A stretch of 64,000 nt of DNA, taken from assembly GCF_052161655.1 (NCBI RefSeq), contig NZ_CP197418.1, positions 7,068,001 to 7,132,000 of the forward strand. Direction: 5' to 3'. The translations under genes and the position numbers were made by a program. How positions within the stretch are numbered: position 1 is the first letter of the stretch; every line of letters begins with the position of its first letter. A model generated the notes under the pieces. That model did not search any database. It was not told the DNA's origin and was given only the letters and a program-made list of their open reading frames with translations. Of this stretch, positions 1 through 6,244 are shown one piece after another. This stretch comes from Novipirellula sp052161655. GTDB taxonomy: Bacteria; Planctomycetota; Planctomycetia; Pirellulales; Pirellulaceae.

Positions 1-1
1 C

Positions 2-496
2 CGCTTTGCATTTTCGGAGCATAATTGGCACGACTACGAGGCTCACGGCCGCAGTGTGCGGGATGGGCAGTTCCTATACATTCGCAATTCGCGTCCAGAA
101 CTGGCGTGGCAGGGGCCTGCGGATTCGGTTCGATCGCCATCGCATCAAACATTGCGGCGACTGCGTGATGGTGAAAAGCTAAGTAATGCTCAGGCGGATG
201 TGTTTTTGGAGCCACGTCCGGTGGAGGAGTTGTATCACACTGAGGACGATCCCAATCAGCTAAATAATTTGGCGTTTGATTCGCAGTACAAGCAAACGAA
301 AACGCGACTATCGAAGGTGTTGGATCAATGGACGCATGAAACCGGCGATGCCGTGCCCGAGGAGTTGACGGCCGATTATTTCGACCGCGAGACGGGCGAG
401 TCGTTGAAGTTGGAAAAAGGTCAAAAGCGGGAGCGGGGAACGCCACCGGGCGGCCCGAAAGATGCGATCCATATCCATCGGCCTGGGCCGAGGTAG
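2..496 (+). CDS. Sulfatase, C-terminal part (5' end outside window)
   Basis: The frame is open from base 2 to the TAG at 494-496, so this is the end of a longer gene; a GTG at 56 is internal. The first codons read FAFSEHNWHDYEAHGR, typical of the late part of planctomycete type I sulfatases, where the strand before the C-terminal subdomain carries a conserved SEHNWHD-like motif. Further on, PRPVEELYHTEDDPNQLNNL is the standard sulfatase C-terminal signature (ELYD..DP.E..NLA). The catalytic Cys/formylglycine region is not in the window, so substrate and activity cannot be judged. Such enzymes are usually exported and remove sulfate esters from polysaccharides. No partner gene follows on this strand; repeats and an insertion-sequence cluster come next. 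Confidence 0.85.
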   Translation, partial: RFAFSEHNWHDYEAHGRSVRDGQFLYIRNSRPELAWQGPADSVRSPSHQTLRRLRDGEKLSNAQADVFLEPRPVEELYHTEDDPNQLNNLAFDSQYKQTKTRLSKVLDQWTHETGDAVPEELTADYFDRETGESLKLEKGQKRERGTPPGGPKDAIHIHRPGPR

Positions 497-542
497 ATTT
501 TTTCGTAGGCCGGAACGTAGCGGAGCGGAATTCCGGCATGGC

Positions 543-607
543 GGGGGGGAGGGAGCTGGGAGTAAGGGAGTTGGGGAGTGAGGGAGCTGGGAGTGAGGAG
601 TGAGGAG
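543..607 (+). repeat. Purine-rich tract with many GGG runs
   Basis: Almost pure A/G with at least eight runs of three or more G separated by short spacers, built from degenerate GGGAGTNAGGGAG-like units. It meets the usual pattern for a potential G-quadruplex on the + strand. It sits just past the sulfatase stop codon. The quadruplex is inferred from pattern only. Confidence 0.6.
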
Positions 608-612
608 ATTTC

Positions 613-662
613 ACCCTCCCGCTGGGAGGGTCGGCCGCAGGAAGCGGCCGGGGAGGGCAGGT
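613..662. repeat. GC-rich double-hairpin repeat, copy 1
   Basis: Two hairpins in a row: ACCCTCCC/GGGAGGGT around a GCT loop (613-631) and GGCCGC/GCGGCC (633-649), then GGGGAGGGC. A second copy with the same layout is at 37539-37589, with CCCTCCC arms kept and the loop changed. Both copies lie beside a GTCGC-foot repeat unit, so the two families seem to travel or accumulate together. Confidence 0.6.
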
Positions 663-701
663 GACCCTGAACTTGCACGTTGCCTTGCACGCGGCGGAGT
701 C

Positions 702-827
702 ATTGTCGCCCAGCTTTCCAAGCTGGTAGCGTTAAAGTGAACGTGCCATCAACACTGAACGCGGTTTCTCACCGAAGCGGCGAACAAACGCGAGGCACGC
801 TGACGGCTTGGAAAGCCGTGCGACAAT
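702..827. repeat. GTCGC-foot REP-pair unit (126 bp), dispersed copy 1
   Basis: Starts ATTGTCGC followed by the hairpin CCAGCTT-TCC-AAGCTGG and ends with the mirror-image hairpin ACGGCTTGGAAAGCCGT and GCGACAAT. The whole unit is thus an imperfect inverted repeat whose ends are each a small hairpin with a three-base loop. Further 126-bp copies occur at 6089-6214, 11095-11220 and 13693-13818 (opposite orientation), and seven tandem copies at 36541-37509. The middle of about 75 bp differs strongly between loci. Confidence 0.85.
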
Positions 828-1140
828 CGTCGGCAGCAGCGTTCTGTCATCCCTCCCAAACGCAGCTTGAGAGCGACCGTGTTAAGATTTGGCAATAGTC
901 GCTTATCAAAAAACTAAATTTTTGATTCGATGTTTCGCCTCGATGCGCAGCATCGAAGGACATAGGGGGCTCCTATGGGAGTCTGGCTGCGTGTATGTTT
1001 GGACCCTTGTACCGAGCGGCAACGCTCGAGTACGTAGGCAGTCGACGAGCGATTTCGGTCGTTGGTCGGCTGCCGTTTTTTCCAAATACTTCGCTCGATC
1101 CCTGGCTCGACGCTTGTTCGGGCTCGGCAAAATGGGGCCG

Positions 1141-1211
1141 CCCCTTCCGCATCGCCGTCACATCGGCCTCAGATGCTGGCGCAGGCCAATGTGACGGCGA
1201 CGCGAAAGGGG
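1141..1211. repeat. Large palindrome beside the IS110 element
   Basis: Arms of 29 bases (1141-1169 and 1183-1211) match in 26 positions around a 13-base loop. It lies 31 bp from the transposase stop codon and could be at the element end or the inserted-into target. Another long palindrome flanks the far side (2501-2574). Confidence 0.65.
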
Positions 1212-1242
1212 CTCTTCAACCGTTATTTCGTTGGTGGACTGA

Positions 1243-2250
1243 TCAGACCATCGCGGCGAACTTTGAAGCGTCAAACGTTTCTTGATTACGAACCATCGGA
1301 TTGAGTGTCGAAAGAAGCTTTCGTACGCAAGCGATCATCGCCAGCTTGTACGGTTTCCCTTGCTTTCTTAGACGTGTGTAAAAGGCTTTCAGACGCTCGT
1401 CGTACTGCCGAGCTGATAACGCTGCCATGTACAATGCACAGCGGACCGATTGACGCCCACCACGCACCATTCGTTTACCATCCTTGGTGCCACTTTGCTT
1501 AGCCATCGGCGATACGCCAACTAACTTCGCAATCTCTTTGCGATTGAGTTGCCCCAACTCAGGCAGCGAAGTCAGAAGCACATTGATCGTGACCTCGCCC
1601 ACGCCGGGGTGGCTCTTCAAAATCTGCACTTTGGGCTCTTGCTTTGCCAGCTCTTTGAGGATCTCGCTGAGTCGTTTATCAACGCGATTTAGCTGGTTTT
1701 CGATGTTGCGCAGCATCTGTTTTAGCAACTTGCGAGTCTCTTTGTCGGTGGTATGTAGCAACCGCGATCGTTCTTGAGCCTGCATCTTCAGAAGCGATAC
1801 CCGACGATGAACCATCGCGGTGTGATGCTTCTGTTGCTCGCTGCGTCTGACTGCCAAGTGGACCGGAACGTCCTGACCAAATCGACAAATCATCGCTGCA
1901 TCAATCGTGTCGGTCTTCTCAAGCCATCCATGGCCCTTGGCGAAGTCTCTGACTTGCCGTGGGTTGACAATGGCGACGTCAATCGAGCTGTCGTGAGCCA
2001 TGTCAGTCATCAACAGGTGATAGCTGGCGGTGGATTCACAGAGAATCAACGTCGCGCTGTCAGGATCAATGCGGTCAAGCAATTTCGCTTGAATGCTCTT
2101 CACGTCGTTATCAATTCGCCCGGTAAGCTTGTTTTGAGAATCACAAAGATCGAGATTATTTTTGGCAACATCGACTCCGATGACTCGTTGGTAACCGGTT
2201 CGCGACAGTGGTGTTTCGTGTCGAGTGTTTGTAGTAGATTCGTTGCTCAT
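1243..2250 (-). CDS. IS110-family transposase (DEDD recombinase)
   Basis: A 335-residue protein, the normal length for IS110-family recombinases. The N-terminal RuvC-like DEDD domain shows GVDVAKNNLDL (first Asp), LILCESTASYH (Glu) and KTDTIDAAMI (the Asp pair). The C-terminal Transposase_20 domain shows HPGVGEVT, GVSPMAKQSG and GGRQSVRCALYMAAL, the last containing the presumed catalytic Ser. The frame is complete with an ATG start, so it may be active. Upstream of the ATG (to higher coordinates) lies about 190 bp of hairpin-rich non-coding DNA, where IS110-group elements encode their bridge RNA. Family members move by RNA-guided recombination without ordinary terminal inverted repeats, which is why the element ends are not marked here. 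Large palindromes lie on both sides. Confidence 0.93.
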   Translation of the reverse strand: MSNESTTNTRHETPLSRTGYQRVIGVDVAKNNLDLCDSQNKLTGRIDNDVKSIQAKLLDRIDPDSATLILCESTASYHLLMTDMAHDSSIDVAIVNPRQVRDFAKGHGWLEKTDTIDAAMICRFGQDVPVHLAVRRSEQQKHHTAMVHRRVSLLKMQAQERSRLLHTTDKETRKLLKQMLRNIENQLNRVDKRLSEILKELAKQEPKVQILKSHPGVGEVTINVLLTSLPELGQLNRKEIAKLVGVSPMAKQSGTKDGKRMVRGGRQSVRCALYMAALSARQYDERLKAFYTRLRKQGKPYKLAMIACVRKLLSTLNPMVRNQETFDASKFAAMV

Positions 2251-2440
2251 CTTAACAGTCCCTGCCTAGTAAATGCGGTCTGGCATGACGCCGACCTAGC
2301 GACCGTTCGGGTAAAAGAACTGACTCACGATCAAGCTCCCAATCGCTCTAGCCTGGGGCCGAGAAGGGTCGGATAGGATCTGTGAGTCAGCGACTTTTCC
2401 GCAGAGCGACTGCGAAAAGGTGATCACAGCGAATCGACGC
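2251..2440 (-). ncRNA. Putative IS110 bridge RNA region
   Basis: Non-coding stretch directly 5' of the IS110 recombinase gene with three hairpins, in transcription order: 2394-2419 (CTTTT.CGCAG arms), a long stem-loop 2320-2390 whose base is CTGACTCAC/GTGAGTCAG, extended by GATC/GATC with one bulge and enclosing about 50 nt, and 2277-2296 (GGTC.GGC/GCC.GACC). A short 5' stem-loop followed by larger loop-bearing stems upstream of the recombinase is the layout described for bridge RNAs of IS110-group elements such as IS621. The guide loops could not be matched to the flanks by eye, and the exact ends are unknown. Confidence 0.45.
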
Positions 2441-2500
2441 GAAAACCGGTCGAAACACCACAATGATCATATACTAGAAGTCGGACGTTCCCCTTTAGGC

Positions 2501-2574
2501 CTCGTCCGGGTGAGGGCCGACCGCGCAACTTTGCGTGCACTCGCCTCAGCTTGCTCGGACGGCCCTCACCCGAG
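2501..2574. repeat. Long palindrome between the IS110 and IS3 elements
   Basis: Arms CCGGGTGAGGGCCG and CGGCCCTCACCCGAG enclose about 40 bp. It is the second large palindrome flanking the IS110 element. It may be part of the element end, a target repeat, or an older intergenic repeat. Confidence 0.5.
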
Positions 2575-2626
2575 CAATCGCTCTGCGGAATGTGTCAACG
2601 ACAGTGAGACAACTTTTTGATAGTTG

Positions 2627-3841
2627 TTAGGTGCTGCATCCCGCGTGCTCAGGGGCCAGCCCCCGAACCCCCGGGATTTTTTCAGGCATGACTCGGGTGT
2701 TCAAAGAGTTTGTTGCTGGTACTGTGTCGACGTCCGGTGAAACGGAAGACGGCTCTGCGGGGACGCAACCGTCCAAGGGATAACCGGATCGAGGGTGCGT
2801 CAAAGACGTTACTTCTGGAGCCCCCGGGCAATTCGCTTCGGGGGCTTCGCTTTTCAATTCATCCTTTCGTTTGGGAGCGTTGATCCAAACTGCTTTGGGA
2901 AGGCTTGCAGGTGTGGGAATGCCGTGTACGAAACGCTCGGGATTCTTCTGCCATGCCCCGTGAAGCGTTTGTTTTCTCGACTCGATCACTTTTTCGCCTT
3001 GGCCGTAGTGCAACGATGATGGGGTAAGCAGGCCGATGCCACTGTGATAGTGCTCGTCGTTGTACCAGCCAATGAATTCACGGCAGAATCCAAGTGCGTC
3101 TTCATAGCATCCAAATCGCTGGGGAAATTCAGGGCGGTACTTCATCGTTTTGAACTGGCTTTCCGAGAAAGGATTGTCGTTGGAAACATGCGGCCGACTG
3201 TGTGACTTGGTGACGCCCAGCGAACCAAGCAACTGCGCCACCGAATGCGATGTCATCGATGGCCCACGATCGCTATGGAGGATCAATTGCTCGCGCGGAA
3301 TGTTTTGCTTTTCAATGGTTGTTTCGATCAGCTGCGTGGCTAGATCGGCGCTTTCACGATGTGCCAGCATCCAGCCGACCACGCAGCGGCTGTAGATATC
3401 CAGAATGACATACAGGTAATAATAGGTCCATTTCTCCGGGCCCTTGAGCTTGGTGATGTCCCACGACCAGACTTCATTGGGGCCGGTCGCAAGCAATTCA
3501 GGCTTTCTGTAGTTCGGGTGTCGGAGTTGGTTTCTGCGTTCGCGAGTGCTTTGATTCGCTTCAAGGATGCGATACATCGTCCGCACGCTGCACATGTACT
3601 CCCCTTCATCGAGCAATTTCGAGTAGACCTGCCGCGGCGACTGATCAGCGAAACGTTCGCTGTTGAGTCGATCGATCACCGCTTTTCGTTCTCCGAGTGA
3701 AAGTGCTCGAGCTGGGATCGGTCTCGGCTTAGGTTGCTGGTCGGGATCGCGGCGACGGTACAACGTCGCTCGCGAAACATTCAGTGCGCGGCATGCAGCA
3801 GCGACACCGACTCGTTTGCTGAGCCCTTCAGCCGCACTCAA
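2627..3841 (-). CDS. IS3-family transposase orfB (DDE integrase)
   Basis: 404 residues. An N-terminal helix-turn-helix segment (ACRALNVSRATLYRR) and an HTH_21-like segment precede the rve catalytic core: WSWDIT (first Asp), LHSDRG (second Asp) and DNPFSESQFKTMKY (Glu), ending in the FIGWYNDEHYHSGI motif of IS3 proteins. The frame stays open upstream of the listed TTG start to the A8G site, so the working product is probably the OrfAB fusion made by -1 frameshifting, with orfB alone secondary. The TTG overlaps the orfA stop by four bases. The C-terminal 80 residues after SSLHYGQ are Pro/Ala-rich and longer than in many IS3 relatives. Confidence 0.93.
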   Translation of the reverse strand: MSAAEGLSKRVGVAAACRALNVSRATLYRRRDPDQQPKPRPIPARALSLGERKAVIDRLNSERFADQSPRQVYSKLLDEGEYMCSVRTMYRILEANQSTRERRNQLRHPNYRKPELLATGPNEVWSWDITKLKGPEKWTYYYLYVILDIYSRCVVGWMLAHRESADLATQLIETTIEKQNIPREQLILHSDRGPSMTSHSVAQLLGSLGVTKSHSRPHVSNDNPFSESQFKTMKYRPEFPQRFGCYEDALGFCREFIGWYNDEHYHSGIGLLTPSSLHYGQGEKVIESRKQTLHGAWQKNPERFVHGIPTPASLPKAVWINAPKRKDELKSEAPEANCPGAPEVTSLTHPRSGYPLDGCVPAEPSSVSPDVDTVPATNSLNTRVMPEKIPGVRGLAPEHAGCST

Positions 3842-4236
3842 TCTGTCTTCTCGTGTGAGCGTGTCTGCATCATCTCCGAGACTTTTTTTTGGACGTCAAT
3901 GATCAACTCCGCCTGGCGAAGTCTTTCTTTTAGGCGTTCATTTTCGCGTTTCAAAGCGGCAAGCTCTTTTGCCTTTGACGGTATTGCTGGCGGCACATCG
4001 CTACTGGGCTTATTCGATGATGACAATGATTTTTCCCGAAGTTGACGACGCCAGCGCTGAACCACTGACGAATAGAGCCCTTCACGACGTAGCAGAGCTC
4101 CAATCTCACCGGGCTCGGAGCACTGCTGAGCTTCGATCGCGATCCGACGTTTATACTCCTCTGAAAAGCGACGACGGGTCGCTTTCTCAGCCACCTCAGG
4201 ATTTTTCTTAACTTTTTTGTTGGCGATTTCGGTCAT
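3838..4236 (-). CDS. IS3-family orfA (HTH protein)
   Basis: 132 residues, ATG start. RRRFSEEYKRRIAIEAQQCS and SSVVQRWRRQLREK form the usual InsE/orfA helix-turn-helix (Transposase_8). LAALKRENERLKERLRQAEL near the C-terminus is a leucine-zipper coiled coil used for multimerisation. It ends KTD-stop four bases into orfB. The codons for VQKKV contain the A8G slippery run; a -1 slip there enters a frame that is open into orfB (KSLGDDADTLTREDRLSAAE), which is the standard IS3 expression mode. Confidence 0.92.
   Translation of the reverse strand: MTEIANKKVKKNPEVAEKATRRRFSEEYKRRIAIEAQQCSEPGEIGALLRREGLYSSVVQRWRRQLREKSLSSSNKPSSDVPPAIPSKAKELAALKRENERLKERLRQAELIIDVQKKVSEMMQTRSHEKTD
3882..3890 (-). promoter_or_regulatory. 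Slippery A8G site for -1 frameshift in the IS3 element
   Basis: On the coding strand the sequence is CAA AAA AAA GTC in the orfA frame. A -1 slip continues AAA AGT CTC GGA with no stop before orfB. The A-rich heptamer, the -1 frame relation and the family habit agree; actual slippage is inferred. Confidence 0.7.
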
Positions 4237-4513
4237 GTAAACTCTCCGTGCCCTCGATTTTGAAAAACTTCAAAGTTGTCTCACTCATGTTGGCACAGAG
4301 GGCTGAAGGCTCTGCTCGACCTCTCCCAAACGTTGAGGTCGTGCAGCTTTTAAGTTGTTTTAACGACTGGGTTTAGCGCAAAAAAAATTGACCTTCGTTT
4401 GGATTGGGATTTCGCACAGAATGTGCGTCGCTTTTCTTTCCAAGCCACACGGAGGTCGCCATGAGCATAAACGATTCAGAGACAATTAAAAAGTCGGTTA
4501 TCGCCCCTTTCCC

Positions 4514-5176
4514 ATGCCAGCAAGCCATTGGCGATGGAAACAAATTGATGCCAAACTTCCGCCGGACGATCATGCACGAATTGTTCGCCGGCAGGTCGAA
4601 CAACTCGATCGTAGCGAAGTCGATCGGTTGTACAGCGGTAGGGGCCAGGAGCCCTACGATCCCATTCTGCTTTTGCAGATGGTTCTCTATCAGCACCTCA
4701 AGGGACGACTCAGCCCTGCAAGTTGGGAGGAAGAAGCCAAGCTCAACGAAGCGATGCAATGGCTCGGTCATGGATACACGCCGGCTCGTCGAACTTGGTA
4801 TGATTTTCGTGATCGCATCGGCGACGTCATTGAGAGGCTTCATGACGACGTGACCCAACGGGCCATCGAGCAAGGGCATCTTGACCCGACCACGGTGGCT
4901 CTAGATGGCACGTCGATTGCCGCCTGTGCATCGCGGCATCGGATGGTCAATCGCAACACTCTCCAGAGGCGACAGGAACTCTTAAAAGAACTGATCGACG
5001 GCACTTACTGCCGAACCGATCCTCTTCCAAAATGGGTGCCGCCAACGGAGTCAGGCCGACAAGATTTGGCCTCTCGAATCGAGGCGGCCGCCATCGTACT
5101 GGAGCAACGGATTAATGAAAACGCTAAAAGCCGAGTGATAAACGCAAAGATCCTGACAAGATCACCGTCAGCTTGA
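4514..5176 (+). CDS. IS1182-like transposase, N-terminal part
   Basis: 220 residues. DARIVRRQVEQLDRSEVDRLYSG-like start, PILLLQMVLYQHLKGRLSP (DUF772 domain) and VALDGTSIAACASRH (first catalytic Asp region) fit the N-terminal half of IS1182/IS5-superfamily transposases. The family protein is normally one chain of about 450-500 residues. Here the frame ends at a TGA at 5174-5176, about 15 codons after the point where homology leaves it (ENAKS, near 5126-5131). The -1 frame takes over there and continues into the next entry. Either one A has been lost in the AAAA run, which would inactivate the element, or the AAAAG run supports -1 slippage. Confidence 0.85.
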   Translation: MPASHWRWKQIDAKLPPDDHARIVRRQVEQLDRSEVDRLYSGRGQEPYDPILLLQMVLYQHLKGRLSPASWEEEAKLNEAMQWLGHGYTPARRTWYDFRDRIGDVIERLHDDVTQRAIEQGHLDPTTVALDGTSIAACASRHRMVNRNTLQRRQELLKELIDGTYCRTDPLPKWVPPTESGRQDLASRIEAAAIVLEQRINENAKSRVINAKILTRSPSA

Positions 5177-5970
5177 CTGACCCCATTGCGCCGCTGGGCC
5201 GCGATAAACGCAAGACGTATCGTCCGTTGTATACCGTTCAATTTATGGTCGATCCGGTCAGTCGACTGATTGTTAGTTATCTGTGTCAAGCCTCTGCAAC
5301 GGATGCGGGCACGCTGGCCCCCATGATCGACAAGACGCAAAAGTTATTCGGCGGCCAACTCAAGAGGGTGCTGGCCGATGGCGGCTACTGCAGCATTCTT
5401 GACCTTACCGACGCGCGTGATCGGAACATTGATCTGCTGGCACCGCCATCGGCCAGCGGTAGCGCTGCAAAGCGGAAGTCACGCAGCGGCGAAATTCAAA
5501 TTCCCCGCGAAGAATTTCGTTTTGAAGCCTCATTGAATTGCTATGTGTGCCCGCAAGGTCACCGCTTAGCCTATTTGTGGCGAGAAAAAAAGATGCGTAT
5601 GGGCGACCGATACGTTTACCAATCGACCTATCAGTGTGACGCGAAGTTCTGTGAGGGCTGTCCGTTGGCCGAACGCTGTCTCAGCGGCAAAGGCCCACGA
5701 CGAATCAAGCGAATCGAAGGCGAAGAGATGCTGGAGGCTCAACGCGAGAAGATGGCAAGTGAATCTTGCAAGACGCTTTATCGTTTACGCGGGCAAACCG
5801 TGGAACTCTCCTTTGGCGACGCCAAAGGGAATCGGCGAGTGGACCGCTTTCACGGTCGCGGAATAAAGCGAGCCCGCTGCGAGACCGGTCTGTTGGTCCT
5901 AGCTCAAAATCTCCTGCGTCTGGATAAACTGCAGCAAAGAGCCATAAGTCTAGGAAAACAAACAGCTTAA
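5173..5970 (+). CDS. IS1182-like transposase, C-terminal part (-1 frame)
   Basis: 265 residues from a TTG at 5173, but the frame is open back to about 5128 and reads PSDKRKDPDKITVSLTDP, a natural continuation of the N-terminal part. It holds YTVQFMVDP, VLADGGYCS (second catalytic Asp), a Cys cluster CYVCPQGH..CDAKFCEGCPLAERC, and RQ-VELSFGDAKGNRR (Glu region, HFFG..R-like), as in the DDE_Tnp_1 half of IS1182 proteins. The TTG is therefore probably not a real start. Together both parts give about 460 residues, the usual family length, so only the frame junction is abnormal. Confidence 0.85.
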   Translation: MTDPIAPLGRDKRKTYRPLYTVQFMVDPVSRLIVSYLCQASATDAGTLAPMIDKTQKLFGGQLKRVLADGGYCSILDLTDARDRNIDLLAPPSASGSAAKRKSRSGEIQIPREEFRFEASLNCYVCPQGHRLAYLWREKKMRMGDRYVYQSTYQCDAKFCEGCPLAERCLSGKGPRRIKRIEGEEMLEAQREKMASESCKTLYRLRGQTVELSFGDAKGNRRVDRFHGRGIKRARCETGLLVLAQNLLRLDKLQQRAISLGKQTA

Positions 5971-6088
5971 AAGCTGCACGACCTCCGTTGTTTGGGAGAG
6001 GTGACAGTACGTTTGCGCGATGCCGAATTTTTTTTAAGCGACCTCCTTGGGAAGGGCTGGTGACTTTGAGCTTGCACACAGCGGAGTC

Positions 6089-6214
6089 ATTGTCGCCCAG
6101 CTTTCCAAGCTGGTAGCGTCAAAGTGAACGTGCTGTCGGAATCGCATGTGACTACTCACCGAAGCGGCGATCAAACACGGGGCACGCTGACGGCTTGGAA
6201 AGCCGTGCGACAAT
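6089..6214. repeat. GTCGC-foot REP-pair unit, dispersed copy 2
   Basis: 126 bp, same length and ends as the copy at 702-827, with the central part diverged. The 20 bp in front (CTTGCACA.GCGGAGTC) also resemble the flank of copy 1, so the mobile or copied unit may be longer than the palindrome. Confidence 0.85.
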
Positions 6215-6219
6215 GCCGC

Positions 6220-6244
6220 CGAAAGTCTTCGCGACTTTCGCTAC
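6220..6244 (-). repeat. GTAG-foot REP hairpin, class 1
   Basis: On the minus strand: foot GTAG, then arms CGAAAGTC/GACTTTCG with loop GCGAA. The TAG inside the foot (6241-6243) is the stop codon of the RND exporter. Relatives at 22924-22992 and 31944-31968 carry the paired change CGAAACTC/GAGTTTCG. Confidence 0.75.

Larger units (their letters stand above)
497..1242. other. Gene-free stretch with repeats, left of the IS cluster
   Basis: No convincing gene. It holds a purine-rich G-run tract (543-607), a GC-rich double hairpin (613-662), one GTCGC-foot repeat unit (702-827), a small AT hairpin (905-926, arms ATCAAAAA/TTTTTGAT) and a large palindrome (1141-1211). Short reading frames on both strands between 680 and 1300 overlap each other and resemble no family. 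Confidence 0.6.
2603..4285 (-). mobile_element. IS3-family insertion sequence, intact-looking
   Basis: Bounded by matching terminal inverted repeats AGTGAGACAACTTT (2603-2616) and its complement (4272-4285). Inside are orfA (3838-4236) and orfB (2627-3841) on the minus strand in -1 frame relation, with a slippery A8G run at 3882-3890. No clear target duplication is seen beside the repeats. Both genes and ends look complete. Confidence 0.9.
4319..6002 (+). mobile_element. IS1182-like insertion sequence with long terminal inverted repeats
   Basis: Left end ACCTCTCCCAAAC at 4319-4331, followed by GAGGTCGTGCAGCTTTTAAG; the right end at about 5963-6002 is the complement with a two-base difference near the centre. 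The arms are about 38 bp. The transposase lies between, in two overlapping frames. It sits 33 bp from the IS3 end. No target duplication could be picked out. Confidence 0.88.

Noticed and set aside
497..1240. Remnant of another transposase gene left of the IS110 element
   Set aside because: Short frames on both strands show no transposase motif; only repeats and palindromes are visible.
1774..2376. 200-codon + strand frame across the IS110 gene
   Set aside because: It is antisense to the recombinase and its leader and resembles no family.
4404..4853. 149-codon + strand frame at the start of the IS1182-like element
   Set aside because: The overlapping frame from 4514 holds the transposase motifs; this one has none.
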